Below are positions 11,997-24,620 of a stretch of DNA of 64,000 nucleotides, one piece after another. Positions within the stretch are counted from its first letter, which is position 1. Every line of letters starts with the position of its first letter. The stretch is from Linnemannia elongata. Taxonomy: Eukaryota > Mortierellomycota > Mortierellomycetes > Mortierellales > Mortierellaceae. Below the pieces are notes generated by a model. It was not told where the DNA came from, made no database searches, and saw nothing but the letters and a program-made list of their open reading frames with translations. Position numbers and translations under genes: made by a program. The stretch is from the NCBI GenBank assembly GCA_036320915.1, contig JAXBDG010000003.1, positions 2,480,001 to 2,544,000 on the forward strand, written 5' to 3'.

Positions 11997-13176
11997 AGGG
12001 GCGGGCTCCTGCACTATTGCTCATGTTCCTCTACTTCTAATTGCTAACGTGGTCTTCTACTGCCCTTTCTTTTGTATCTAGCTTACCTACTTTACCAGTC
12101 GACAGAACACGGTGATGTGGTCTGTCACGGAGTATTTGAATAACGACAGTCATGACGAAAACAACCCGTTTAGGACTTCTGACTGGGGACAGGCCACCGT
12201 CGACCTAATGTGCGAGAAGGTCAAGGATATCCCTGTCATTGCTGGTGGATACCGTCGTGCCAATGTTGGCCATTTGATCGAACTCAGTGATAGGACCAAA
12301 ATTAAGAAAGTGGTCATGGAGGAGAAGGTCTTTAGCAAGTGGCACTACAAACGCGCCGTGCTCATTGGCAATGGTAAGTGAGCTCGTAGGATTGTTTCTA
12401 TCAATGACCAGGGCGATGGGCGAATGACCCTACGAAATTTGTACCGGACTGACGTTTGACTTTTTGCGCTTTTCATCTTTAGCCTGCCACAGGGTACAGT
12501 CGATTGATACAACAACTGCCGTGATTGTTCGCATGAGTGGGTTGCGTCAACAGATCCAAACTGTATTATTTTCTGACTTATCCTCTCTTTCATCCGCTAC
12601 ATCTGCATAGGTATCGCCGTCAGTGGGTTCAGGAGCGACCAACTCCATCCTGGACGCTGTCACGCTTGCGAATTGGATTGTTTGCTTGCGTCCATTCTCG
12701 GCACTGGATGAGGTCAGTCGCGGACTGGAGGCTTTTCAGAACGAACGCGTGCCATGGGTCAGGGCCTCGCTCGAACTGTCCAAGGTTTTCAAAAAGATGT
12801 TGGCTGGAGTAAGTCCCATTATTTATCCCTTTTGCAGTCGTTAACTACCCCTCCTATGATAATAATTCATCCGCTATTGTGGTTGAGAGACTCATTCATG
12901 TACCTCACTCTCATAAATTAGGATTTAAGGGCAAAGATCATCAGGACTGTGTCCAAGATTGCATCCAAGCCCCTGGCGCGAAGGAACTTGATCAAAATGA
13001 ACCAAAACCAACCCCAGCTCTTCTTCTTGGACCTTATCAACGACAGAGGGATGATGAAGTCAGCTTATCAGAACAGTCTGCACGAGTGTCCCGCCATCAT
13101 TGAGACGAGGAACAAGGAAGCCCAAGAGAATGCGCAGAACACACCTCTGGGTGATAGTAAAGCAACCATTGTCTAA
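10833..13176 (+). CDS. FAD-dependent monooxygenase, paralogue A (divergent active-site motifs)
   Basis: Seven exons: 10833-11118, 11281-11440, 11550-11937, 12082-12373, 12483-12493, 12611-12808, 12922-13176; 529 aa. Member of the PF01494-type flavin hydroxylases. N-terminal FAD fold: KIIIVGASLGGL (second Gly of GxGxxG is Ser) with the ribose-binding Glu in RIFERA; DG motif VVGADGTYSAVR; GD-type motif reads LIGNACHR, with Asn where family members usually have Asp. The following loop is VSPSVGSGATNS rather than the cluster norm NPxGGxGAxN. These changes make this the most diverged copy, so flavin binding or activity may differ. The N-terminal extension (about 65 aa) is longer than in C, E and F. 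Intron 3 holds a 38-nt A run. Substrate unknown. The first ATG after the leader was taken as the start. Confidence 0.85.
11957..11994 (+). repeat. A38 homopolymer in intron 3 of monooxygenase A
   Basis: Thirty-eight consecutive A in the 144-nt intron 11938-12081, on the sense strand and upstream of the acceptor. Confidence 0.9.
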
Positions 13177-14295
13177 TGTTGTAGTTGATGTAACTTAAGG
13201 CATAATAATGATGCGAATGACATGACATTCTATGTGGATTGTTTTTTCTGCTAGCTGTAATGTTCCAAAAAGTGGATGCTGTCTCTTTGAAGAATCTGCG
13301 TACCTTTGATTGCTTTGGTGTCTTCATCTGACCGGCTTTCGCATCCTCTTGTTTTTAGTTTGTTGACATTGATTGCGAACAAAAGAGGGGTATTGTTTTT
13401 TGGATGAATGTTCAAATGCAGTCTAATCCTAGAAGATTCTATTGACCGGGGTAATGAGAAAGGAGACTAGGTTGAAAGTGTCGGTATGAGAGCAAGAACA
13501 AGTAAGAAGCGATGGGCGATGATGATAATGCGCTCACATTTCTTTTATGAACAAACAGGAATTCAAAGAACAGAATGAATGCCTAAGGAAGGGGACAAAT
13601 CTGTATCGCCATTGGTTCCCCAAGATGTGCACTGGTGGTCTAGATCCCTCGATTATCATTCCTCTTTTTCTGTCTCTCACTCAATTTCCTCTGACCTGCT
13701 ACAGATCGTCAGTGATGACTGGGTGGAACCATGTTTAGTGACCGTGGTGCCTGAGAAGTGAGACTGATTAAAGTTTTTCTCGCCCATCATTCAATGTGTA
13801 TCAGTCCTGAGTTTTTCTTGTCTGGTCATACTCTTTCTCTCGAGCAAAGAGGCATCAAGGGTAGCTACTTTGAACGATGCACATTCGTCAATAACGAGAC
13901 AAATACACCCAATGTTCGCATTTCAATTAACCGAAAAATCGCCTTGTCTCCCTTTCCGGGCTATCTCTCCGACAATATCGATTCCGCCGCATGCCCCTCT
14001 GTCACACATCCATACATGCCAAATAACAGCCCAGAGGATGACAACGCGGGGGAACATTCATTTGCTGGCATGTTTTTTTCCCCACTCCCACTTCTCCCAC
14101 TTCCTTCTACTTTTTCTCTTTTGCCTTTTTTTCGCTCATTCGCTCTTGGTCATCCCTCCTCCATTCTTTTTGTTAATCTCTTTTGCCTGTCCTACATTCA
14201 CCATAATTGAGAACACTACCCTTCCCTCCTTTACCTCCGCATTGTCTCTCCTCCATCTCCTCCTTTGTGTCATACACATTCATATATTCTCCACC
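13177..14295. other. Intergenic between paralogues A and B
   Basis: No gene seen. The right part (about 14014-14295) is the promoter and CT-rich leader of B and is homologous to 30586-30870. Confidence 0.55.
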
Positions 14296-16919
14296 ATGTC
14301 GCAATCACTACCCTTTACAACAACATATGTACATAACACAAACATTGCCACCCCTTTCCGTGTCCGAGTGAATTGGGACCCTGCACCCGTCAAGGACACT
14401 ACACTGGAAGCGCGACCCAGGGCCATTGGGCCCCAGTACGTTGAGACACAGCGACCAAAAGTCATCATTGTTGGGGCTGGCATCGCAGGACTTTCTCTAG
14501 GGGTCTTACTCCAAATGGCTGGCATAGAATTCCGTATCCTCGAGCGGGTGACAGAATTCGACCATGCAGGTACAGTGCCTGCCCGATGCATACCTACCCC
14601 TTACCCCATTCCTTCCTTCCCTCCCCCTCTTTCCTCCTTTCCTCTTTTCTATCCTCCGCAATCCTGTTGCCTTGATGTGTTTTACAATTTTCGAACCACG
14701 CTCGCCTTTTCTTTTTGCTGACCTACTTTTCTTGTCGTACCACTGTACTACTCCCTTTGGTCATCGTTCCTCACATAGAATCGGCCATCTTTTTGAACGC
14801 GACGACACAGAAGTTCTTCCAACAGATAGGCGCCCTAGAAGAGATCATGAGCCATGCAAAGTTGACGAACACCATCATCGTCGCCAACGAGGACCGGAAA
14901 GTCGAGTACACCCTGGAATTCGTTGAGCAAGTCAAACTGTACGTCCTTTTCGCGTCTTGAAATTTATCAGCCCCCTTTTTTTTGTTGTCTTACGCTATAT
15001 CTCCATGAGTGTGTATCTAACAGTGAATCACATACACCTTGTCTTCCTTCTTTTTTCTAGTTTCGGCTCAAACGGATACATCATCCCACGGAAGGTCCTC
15101 CACAATATCTTGGTCTCACGACTTGAGCGACAAAACATCGTCATGGGAAAGAGAGTCCTCACCTACATCCCAGGCAACCGCTACGTCACAGTCAGGTGCT
15201 CCACCGGCGATCTTATTACCTGCGACATCTTAGTTGGAGCGGATGGCGTTTTCAGTGCGGTCCGCCAAAACCTTTATGAAGAACTCGACGCAAAGGGCCT
15301 CCTGCCACCCAAAGACTCAGAAGATGTCGTTCTCTCCACAGTCAGGCTAGTTGGACAAACCATTCCTCTAGACCCGGAAGAGTTCCCCGCCGTCAAGGAC
15401 GAGAACTGCCATTTTGTGCGAATCATTGGCGATGACAAGCCTTATTCGGTAAACGATATCTGCATTCTCATTTACTTATGCTTCTTCCAACTTGCATTAT
15501 TTCGCTGCTGTTTTTGTGTGTATGTGTTTGTCGTAAATAGCGAACAAGCAAGTTATTGACTTTTATGTCTTAATATCTGTACTCATTTCTGATTCAAATA
15601 GTGGACATATTTTACTACAGCGAACAACTGTGTCGCTTGGAGTGTCACCCAGTACCTCACGACCGCCGAACAGGACAGCAACAAAGTTTTCGCCAATACG
15701 ACCTTTGACTACTCACAGGCATTGAGCATGGCGCGGGAAATCATGGACTTTCCTATCATCACCGGAGGACCGGGAGAACCCACCATAAAGGACTTTTTGA
15801 AATACACCACAACAAGTCTGAAGAAGATTGTGCTCGAGGAAAAGCTGTTCAAGACATGGTATCATGGTCGCGTTGTCCTTCTTGGAAATGGTAACGTTCT
15901 TTGTCACTTTATATCAACGCGCTCTACTTCGTTGCGATTGTCTCTTGATATTTACTATACTTATTTAATCACACCTACATGTTTGCCAATTCGATCACTT
16001 GTTTCTTCAGCATGTCACAAGGTTAGTCGAACAGGTTCCTGGATGCATATTTTTTTTCTTTTTTATTTCCCACCATTCGTGTACACGTACTTCAGATATG
16101 CTGACATGTTGTGTCACCGCGACTTACAATGACTACAGATAAACCCTTCAGGAGGATCGGGAGCCACCAATTCCATTCACGACGCCATCTCGCTAGCAAA
16201 CTACATTGTGAGTCTTCCCCACTGGTGCGAACAAAAGGACATTGACCACCGGTTCAAGGCCTACCAGGAAGAGCGCATGCCATGGATCAAGGAGGCGTTC
16301 GAAAGCAACAAACTTTTCAAAGGCATGGTGGAAAAGGTGCGAACACATACACGAAAAAAAAGGAAAAGTCTGGTTAAATTAATGTATTGTGCATGCATGT
16401 TCCATCTCCACTGGTCTTGTGTTAATTTTTTCCTCGCTCTTTGTGTTACTGTATTAGAACTTCAAAGCGACAATGATTAGGCTATATGCCAAAACCATGA
16501 CTGGAGCCGTGGCGCGCAGTGCCATGATGAAAATGAACTCCAACAGGCCGCAGGCGGCATTTCTCAAGTATGTGCCAGACACCGGCACTGTTCCATCAGA
16601 GTACCAGCACAGTTACCATTTCACCTTGAAGATTCTCAAGCAACGCGCTCCAGAGGAAGCAGAGGCGGAGGCTTCAGCTCAGGAAATGAATGATAATGTT
16701 GCAAGAGAAACATCTCATGCTTCAATGTCTAGTCCAGTGTTGATCCCCAAGGCTCCTCTCACTCCAGCCTTGGCTGCCATTGCTGAGGCATCTGCCATCG
16801 CCACTGCGCGATCTGTTGCCAATGCTGCTGCTGCTGCTGCTTCCCTACCCAAGAACGCCCTAGAGACCTTCCAGACTACTCCTTCAAAAGCAAAGAAACC
16901 GGTTGTTACGGTCATCTAG
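14296..16919 (+). CDS. FAD-dependent monooxygenase, paralogue B
   Basis: Seven exons: 14296-14569, 14779-14938, 15061-15448, 15602-15890, 16011-16021, 16139-16336, 16458-16919; 593 aa. It has a full FAD fold: VIIVGAGIAGLSLG with Glu in RILERV; DG motif LVGADGVFSAVR; and INPSGGSGATNSIHDA after the microexon. The GD-type motif reads LLGNACHK, with Asn for the usual Asp, a change shared only with paralogue A. A 60-residue N-terminal extension precedes the Rossmann fold. The C-terminal tail (about 70 residues past the common core) is Ala/Ser-rich and absent from the other copies. Exon 4 is 289 nt, one codon shorter than in its sisters. A remnant of this gene's promoter and first codons lies at about 30.6-30.9 kb. 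Confidence 0.86.
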
Positions 16920-17596
16920 GTGTATTTGGACATGATAATGATGATGAATATAGAGCTGTAGAAATGTCATAATACTATACCCATCCTTGATCGGAGCTCC
17001 TCTAGATATAGAACGCACAGTGCCTAGACTAGTGGTTATTGAACTCGCTCGTGGCAATCCATAGAATCGTATGAAATACCAATATCACACCTTACCCTTT
17101 GTATCACCCTGAAAAAATTCTGACACAGGATTTTCACAGAAAGGAGGTGAGGGGAAAAAAATGTGAAATAACAAATGTATGTCTTTAGCTAGTTGGATTA
17201 GTATCTCTGTCAATCGCGAACTACCATTAATGCTGCTGCTAAAGTGCAGCGACAACAGTGGCAGCGACAACTTGTGTTGAGATTAAGGAGGCACATACTT
17301 TTCTGAGAAGTACCAATACCTGTGCGAGTAAACCCCCTTCCACTTAACATGATTTTCCTCTGGCATTGAGAGCATTGGAAAAATAAACAAACAAACATTT
17401 GATTTTGAGGCAAAGTGTATGCCGTTCCCCTCCCTTTGTCAATGAGCCCTTACTCGTACTATGTGTGCTTGACGTTGTTACTCAGGGGAGAGGTCCTGGC
17501 CAGAGTGATAGGACCGCTGTTAAGTCCTCAATTGGTACGGGGGGATGGAGGGGTTGTGGTAGCGTAGTAATAGTGGGATCCTAAAATAATACACGA

Positions 17597-17736
17597 CTGC
17601 AGGGCGCCAACGAGACTCTTGTCAATTCTGCTCTTGTGTAAAAGGACCTTGTATTAATAATATTGATGGGGGAAGGGTTAAGTACCTGCAGGGCGCCAAC
17701 GAGACTCTTGTCAATTCTGCTCTTGTGTAAAAGGAC
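17597..17736 (+). repeat. Perfect 51-bp direct repeat (17597-17647 and 17686-17736)
   Basis: The two copies, starting ctgcagggcgccaacgagac, are identical over 51 bp with 38 bp between them. They sit inside a segment missing from the homologous block at 31.2 kb, so the segment was either inserted here or deleted there. Confidence 0.92.
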
Positions 17737-18930
17737 AAGGAGCAGACGAAAGAGCTCGGCGCACTACTAATACCAGTCTGCTAGGAATGACTGCTAATCT
17801 AAAGCCTCGCCGCCACTGCCTAGCCACCACATCTTCTTGTAACAACGTCTTCACTCTAATTTCTGTTGAGAGAAAAATGCTCACCTTTTGTACAGCATTG
17901 ATCACACTTTGACATGTATTTTTTCTCCTCCCCCCCCCTTCCTTCCCTTTCCGTGCCGTTCCCTCCTTTCTCGTTCAATTTGACACACTTTTCGTATTTC
18001 TTCTCCCTCTTGTGGCCCTAACTTTTGCATCGCCGTTTGGCCATAGCCAGGGCAACCGTGAGCACGAGAGGGACAGTGTGTGTGTGCGTGTGTGTGTTAG
18101 AGAGAAAGAGAGAGAGAGAGAGAAAGAATAGCAGAAAAAGATAGGAACGTGCAAGGTACCTCTTATCCTTCCCTTCTATTTTGGTCCGTGCCTGTCGAGT
18201 GTCAACCGAATCCCTTTTCCATGTAAAACTCTCCACCATCACCAACGGTGGAAAAATCAAGGAGATCCGCTTCCTCTTGTTCTCCGCAACAGCCTGATGT
18301 TCAAGATGGTGCCTTAAGTTCATTATAACCCAAGCATAGGTCGACTCCTGTTCACCATGCCATCATGACCCCCCCCCCTTCTTTTAACTAGTTTGTCTAT
18401 TTTCTCAGGCCGCTCTTCGACAACAACACAAGTGTTCCGGTCTCTTGATTGATATCGGACGAAAATGCTGATTTGTGCACCAACACCCATACACTTGCGA
18501 ACACCCTTTAGAGGTCAGAAAAGGTGTCATATCCATGCAAGATGGATGGACGCCTTTGAGAAATGGATAAAAGGGTGTTGTCACTGTTAGTGAAATTTGC
18601 AGTTCTCTCTCTGTTTTTGCCTCCATTTTCCCCGCACGCCTTTTCTCTCTTGTTGCATCTCTGTTTTGTTTGTGCAACCATTGAGCTCTCATATTTTTTT
18701 CAGGCGGACTGGGTACCGTACTCTTTCATGTACCATTTCATGCAACCCAGTCAGAACACCAATGCAAAAGACATGCAGTCTTGGTCTTATGTTTGCGTTG
18801 TTGTTGCCAAAGCTGCTCTCAATCAACGGTTCCCAATCCAATTTTAACAGGCATCTTTACCTTAAAAAAGAAAAGGTTCCAACCTAGTGCTACATTTCTC
18901 CCTTCACCCCCTAACCAAGAAAAATGAACA

Positions 18931-18936
18931 TATAAA
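18931..18936 (+). promoter_or_regulatory. TATA box of monooxygenase C
   Basis: TATAAA 114 nt before the start codon at 19050; the same element is kept, slightly altered, ahead of C' at 32158. Confidence 0.5.
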
Positions 18937-19049
18937 CAACCCCTCTTTCCTTCTTTTACATCCTTTGCTTTCTTTTCTTCCACGTTACTTCTCAACCCTT
19001 GCATTCGACATTCTTCCACCCTATTCACAAAGAAATCATTCCTTACATA

Positions 19050-21395
19050 ATGGAAATCAATCCTGCTTTCGCAAACATCCAGAGGCCTAACCTGGCGCCC
19101 AAGATCCCCTCTGTGATCATTGTTGGAGGAGGAATCGCAGGCATGATTCTTGCTCTGGCCCTCGAAAAGTCCAAGCTTTCCTATGAGATCTTTGAACGAG
19201 CCTCAGAGGTCAAGGCCCTTGGTAAGTGAAATACTGAAAAATAAGGATTGTCGATGCTATCCACCCGTCTGCATGGAGGCAATTTACGACCCCCTATTGA
19301 CCGCCCCTTTTCTAACATGTCTTTGTTGGTTTCTTGCTGGTACTTCAAGGCTCAGCGCTGTATTTCAATGCATCAACAGCAGCGTTGTTTAAGCAGCTGG
19401 GTATCTATGGGGACATGAGGAGCATCGGCAAGGACGCCACCTGCATCCAGATGGCCAATGAGCAGCGTGAGGTTGAGTACAAAATGGACTTCAAAGGCCA
19501 GCTTGAGATGTATGTGTGCCTCGTTTGGTTTGACGCTGTTTCACTCGCGCCAACGTAGGTCTACTTATGCTCTCAAAGTGCTGTGCTATAACATCGTTCA
19601 CCTATGTTTCTTCTTTCGCACCCTTTGGTATCCCCCATAGGTTTGGTTCCAAGGGATACATCGTCGCAAGACCAGTCCTCTACGATATCCTCCGCAGCAA
19701 GGTCCCATCGGAGCGTTTCCACATGAACAAGAAAATCCTCTCGCTCCAACAAGGAGGCAACGGCGCTCTTATCCGCTGCAGTGATGGCTCAACGATCGAA
19801 GGAGATATCATCGTGGGTGCTGATGGTGCTTACAGTGCCGTCCGCCAGAACATGTATGCCCAGCTCAAGAAGAACAAGAAGCTGCCTGCCTCTGACGATG
19901 TCGACCTGCCCTTTAGTACCGTCTGTCTGGTTGGTCAAACTCGTCCTCTGAACCCTGAGGAATACCCCAACCTGAAGCTAGAAGACTGCCAATTTATGCA
20001 AACCCTGGGTGATAAGAAGCCATACTCTGTAAGGGTGAATGACCTTCTATACCATTCTGTTGATTTCTGTTCATTTTCGGATGTGAAAAATGCCGATGAC
20101 TTTTTTGACCTTCTTTTCTTCTTCGTCTTTGTATAACTTGCTTATTTTTGGCCATTTTCCTTTCCATTGCAACGGGAAACCAGTGGACTTACTTCACAAC
20201 CAAGCAGTCAACAATCGCCTGGATGGTGATTCTTTTTCTAGACGATACCACTCGTCAAGAACACGACCCTTCCAGAAACTCTGAATGGGGCCCTGAAGCC
20301 GCCAATGCAATGTGCGAGAAGGTCCGCCACTTCCCCATCATCACCGGAAGCGAGCGACCATGGACTCTGGGCGATTTGATCGACAACACCCCCAAGGAAC
20401 TGATTTCCAAAGTCCTCTTGGAGGAAAAGGTGTTTGATACATGGTACAGCGGCCGCGCCGTGCTTATTGGTGATGGTATGTTAGAGAGCTCTTGACTTTT
20501 GAGCATTTTGCCTGCATGTCTTTCGAGTACAATTGGTGTTATTCACGAGCCACTGGGGAAGAAGTCCTTGCGATGAGTGTGTTTACTCTTGTTTTCTTTC
20601 CGAACAATCTCCGATGAGCGATGGTTAACCTTGTTTTGTCTATTTCCTTCTCTTCTTTACGCCATTTTTATACGACTTTGCAGCATGCCACAAGGTAAGA
20701 AAACAGAATCTTTGAGATGAGATGGGGAAAGAAACACAGGAGGGAAAAGAAGTAGAGCAAAGAGAGGAAACCATGTCCCTCATTTTTTCCGTCATCCCAA
20801 AATACTGACTCTGGCCTCTTTCGACATAATAGCTCAACCCTGCAGGAGGTGCTGGAGCCAACAATGCGATCCATGACGCCGTGGCCCTCGCGAACCGACT
20901 CCAGGCACTTCCGGACCAGCCTTCGGTCGAAGATATCGAGAGGGCATTCAAGTTGTATAAGAAGGAGCGGTTCCCCAAGGTGAAGGAGGCCTACAATTCG
21001 AGCGTGGCGCTCAAGTACTTGGTCGAGCAGGTACATGTTTCTTTCATCCTTTTATCTATATTTATTAATCCTATATACATTTTTCGTAGATATCTCTCAC
21101 TCAGCTCCTGTTCTTTTTCTCATTGTACAACCGCACATAGAACATGAAGGGAGCCCTGATGAGATATATGTCCAAGAACATGCCTATGTGGCTCAACAGA
21201 AAGATGTTGATCCGTATGATATCCTACCAGCCTCAACTTTCGTATGTTGACTTGGTCCCTAATGAGGGCACCGTTCGTCCAGCACACCAGCAGAGTTTGG
21301 CGGATGCTATGAAGAAGGCAAAGAAGGACAAGCTTAAACAGGAGAGGGCAGAAGCTAAGGCTAAGGCACTTTCTGCCAAAGGTCCATCCCCATAA
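19050..21395 (+). CDS. FAD-dependent monooxygenase, paralogue C
   Basis: Seven exons: 19050-19221, 19350-19509, 19641-20028, 20184-20475, 20684-20694, 20833-21030, 21141-21395; 491 aa. Canonical motifs are all present: VIIVGGGIAGMILALALEKS with EIFERA; a GSKGYIVARPVLYDIL segment; DG motif IVGADGAYSAVRQN; LVGQTRPLNPEE; GD motif VLIGDACHK split by introns 4 and 5; LNPAGGAGANNAIHDA. This is the usual complement for flavin binding and NAD(P)H-dependent hydroxylation of a small substrate, but the substrate cannot be read from sequence. No signal peptide or membrane segment. The C-terminus is Lys/Ala-rich. AATAAA is at 21532. C' at 32.3 kb is a very close copy. Confidence 0.9.
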
Positions 21396-21956
21396 CAGAA
21401 CCGCAGCAGTAGCAGCAGCAGGAGTAGCAGGAGTAGCAGCAGGATGTCACCACGATCTAAAAAGGAGAAAGAGAAGGAGGGTGGGTGGAAGTTTTGGGCA
21501 GGGGAGGTATGGAAGGTTCTCTGGGTGCGTGAATAAATGCTGTTATCAGTCCACAAGATCATTGACGAAGAGGAAGATTTTTTTTCTTTGGTAGGATCTT
21601 GCTCGATGTGCTTGATTGACATGCGCCATTGTATTTTCTGCGCTCGCAAGTGTGGACGAGAGTTTTGTACGACTGTTCGGATAACAACTGCATGGCAGCA
21701 GCGAAGCAAAACAGGGACAGGAAAAGAGTCTGACACTTGTTCGGAGTAAAAAAGAAGGGAGAAAGAGTGTTTTTTCGTTCATTCGTCCTTTCGCGTGTTT
21801 TCCCTCATATACGATTCCCTTTCTTCCTTCCACAGCGATATTCTTCTTTTTACTTTGCTTCCCTCTTCATCTCTTTTTTGTCTGCCCGCACCTCCTCAGT
21901 TCCTTCCTCTGGTATTATACATACAGTCTCTTTTCCCATCCACACATACCTCGTAA

Positions 21957-24620
21957 TGACCGCTGAGCATCAACAGGAACAACAGCAGCAGTATCGCTGC
22001 AGCAAATTAAATGACACTGTGCTCATCGTGGGAGCAGGCATCGCGGGCATAATACCGGCACTCCTACGACATCTATGAACTAGCTGCAAAAGTAAAAGCC
22101 AGACCTTTGCACAGATTTCAAGTACTGGGGAATTTCATTCCCAAAGAGTGTCTTTATCATAGAAGATCTGAAGAAATGGAGGTGTGCATCAAGGGGTAAT
22201 CCTCTCTCAATTTTTTGCCTGAAACCTTCCTTTTTGGGACGAAATTACGATCAGTCACATGATTCAACACATGTGGGGAGCTCTCCTTGGTTGGCCTAGG
22301 TGTCAGGAACAAAGTCAGGTACGTCGGGGTTGCTCGACGAAGAAGAAGGAGAGGGAAGAGAGGAATCCCTTCCTACAACCCCTTCAGATGGGAGAGCGTC
22401 TTCAAGACCAGCAGGCATAGTTTAAGTAAATAACAGCAGGTGGAGGAATGTGTGTGTGTAAGTGTGTATGTGTATGTGCGTAGGTATATTTCTCTCGATT
22501 TCACAAGTAAAAACTGTAAACTCTCACAGCCTGCTCGGGTTATTAGAAAGAAAGGTGCTATATGTTAAGAAGTGCTATGTTTAAACGGTCTAAATCGTAC
22601 TGCGAGGAACCCGAACAGCATTGTGCCTCCCCTTCTCCTGCCATCATCATGGTATTCCAGCCACGTGACTGCTAGTAGTTTCGTCCCAAAAAGGAAGGTT
22701 TGGGGCAAAAAAATTGAGAGAGGATTACCCCTTGGTGCACTCCTTCATTTCTTTCAGACCTTCTGTGATAAACATACTGCGTGGTCAATTCCGCATTGAG
22801 GACTAATGTTCTCTCTCGCTGTACTTTAATTACACCCTTAATTGTGGGTGCCTCAATGTCACTTCTCTTTCACTCACTCTTTGTCCTTCGTTTGCTTAGG
22901 CTCGGCGCTGTACTACAATACAACGACGGCACGGATCTTCAAGCAGGTGGGGATCTACGACGAACTCTATGCCCTGGTCAAGAACACCACTTTATCCAAA
23001 TCGCGAGCGATCAAGGAATTGAACTTTAAGGACCAGCAAGAGCTGTAAGTAGCATCCCTAAACGACCATCCAATCCTTCTTTTACGCCGTGTACGACAGT
23101 AAAGTTCCCATCCTCATTTTGTTACCTTATCGCTCACCTCCTTCTATTCTTTGGTTTTATTGCCACATGAATCTCTAGGTTCGGGTCGAAGGGGTACATC
23201 ATTTCGAGACCCATGCTGTATGACATCCTCCGTCGCCAGGTCAGTTCATCCGCATATGGAGCGATAACAAACCCTTTGCCGTAAGTGCATTTACAATTGA
23301 GTAACAGGATACAGCTCTCCTTGGCCTTACTCTTTGTTTTCTTTTTCCTTTTTACACCTCGGCAATTTTTTCCTTATCTCTTTCACGATCTTTCTCTTCT
23401 GCTTTCTTGATCTTGAACCACAAATAGTGGACATACTTCACTACAAAGCAATCCACGGCGTGCTGGATGGGAATTCAATATTCATCGAGCGAATTAAGCA
23501 AGGAGCATGGATCATTCAAAAGCTCGGAATGAGGACCTGAAGCTGTCGAAACTATAACCGAGAAGATCCGCTGTTACCCCATCATCAGTGGATCCGACAA
23601 GAAGCTGACCATGGGCGTCCTGATCTACTGGACGCCCAAGGAATTTATCTCCAAGGTTATGCTGGAAGAAAGGTCTTCGAGACTTGGCATCAAGGCCGTG
23701 CTGTCTTGATTGTCGATGGTAAACAGAAAACAGGCAATATTGAGCATCGGATGCTTCTACCCGCACCTTCTCAATATTAACCATATTCTGTCCGTGTTTA
23801 CATTATCCGTTGCCATTGTACCACGTTTCTCACAGCTTGCCACAAGGTAAACCAAAAGAACAAAGGAGACAACCGACGACATTCTGGTGTTCGCTATTTA
23901 TCTCCGCACTGTGTAATTACCTACCATGCATCCTATCTAATCACCTTGACTTATATTTTTCACCATTCCGTACTAGTTGAACCCAGCAAGAGGGTCAGGG
24001 CCCAACTGAGCGATCCATGACGCCGTAGCCTTGGCCAACAGGATCTATGCCCTTCCCGAACATCGCACAAGAGTCGATATTGATCAAGCCTTCAAGGCCT
24101 ATCGGGACGAACGTCTGCCTTGGGTCGAAGCGGCCTTCAAATCTAGCACCATGATGAAATCCATGGTTCAAAAGGTCAGTTCTCCAAGTACCCACACAGA
24201 AACAGTGATGCAATTACCAAAAGCGCACAGTTAAGAGAAAAGAATTGTAATATTCATATCTCACTTTTTCCTTTCTCTGCTTAACAATTGGGACTGAAAG
24301 CAACGTTGATGCCTTTTTTGTCTAGAAATATTCCAGACTAGATCTCACGAAAGGTAAAGACAAAGCACTGACTGTCAAAGACGCTCTCCATAATCTAATC
24401 TATGCTAAAATGCCCTTTTTTCGTCTTGGTGTTGTTTGTCACAGATTCTGATCAAGATACTCTACTTCCAACCCCAGCAGCATTCCTTCCGCTGATCGAG
24501 AACCAAGGGACTGTAGAGTCGGTCTTCTAGGAGGGGTTGTATGATACCCTCTCCATTGTCGAGGCGCTGAGGAAAAGCAAAGCTCGCTACTGGACACAAC
24601 AATTCTGGAGCCGCTACTAA
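21957..24620 (+). pseudogene. FAD-dependent monooxygenase pseudogene D
   Basis: Exon remnants follow the family order. Exon 1 (21957-about 22115) keeps TVLIVGAGIAGI, then loses about ten codons and shifts frame before YDIYELAAKVKA. Exon 2 is about 22900-23045. Exon 3 (23180-about 23280) has an internal deletion of about 280 bp that fuses the ILRRQ segment to QFIRIWSDNKPFA, removing the DG motif. Exon 4 (from 23428) has TGA in place of the Trp of SEWGPEA and a later frameshift. The 11-nt microexon (23836-23846) is intact. Exon 6 (from about 23978) has TGA for the second Asn of ANNAIHDA. Exon 7 has frameshift and stop changes to about 24620. A TIR element occupies intron 1. No functional product is possible. 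Confidence 0.93.
22125..22795. mobile_element. MITE-like element with long imperfect terminal inverted repeats
   Basis: About 22125-22263 is the reverse complement, with scattered mismatches, of about 22658-22795. The best core is 22180-22244 against 22680-22740 (gagaggattaccccttg in the right copy pairs with the left arm). The interior, about 395 bp, has no coding frame, so this looks like a non-autonomous DNA transposon or foldback element inside intron 1 of pseudogene D. The tips contain ggaatt; I could not define a target-site duplication. Confidence 0.75.

Larger units (their letters stand above)
16920..19049. other. 2.1-kb intergenic region, duplicated in part at 31-32.3 kb
   Basis: No gene supported. 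From about 17211 to the start of C the sequence aligns with about 30945-32275. A block of about 400 bp (about 17480-17885) carrying a 51-bp direct repeat is missing from the second copy. A GT/GA microsatellite lies at about 18076-18125. Confidence 0.6.
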
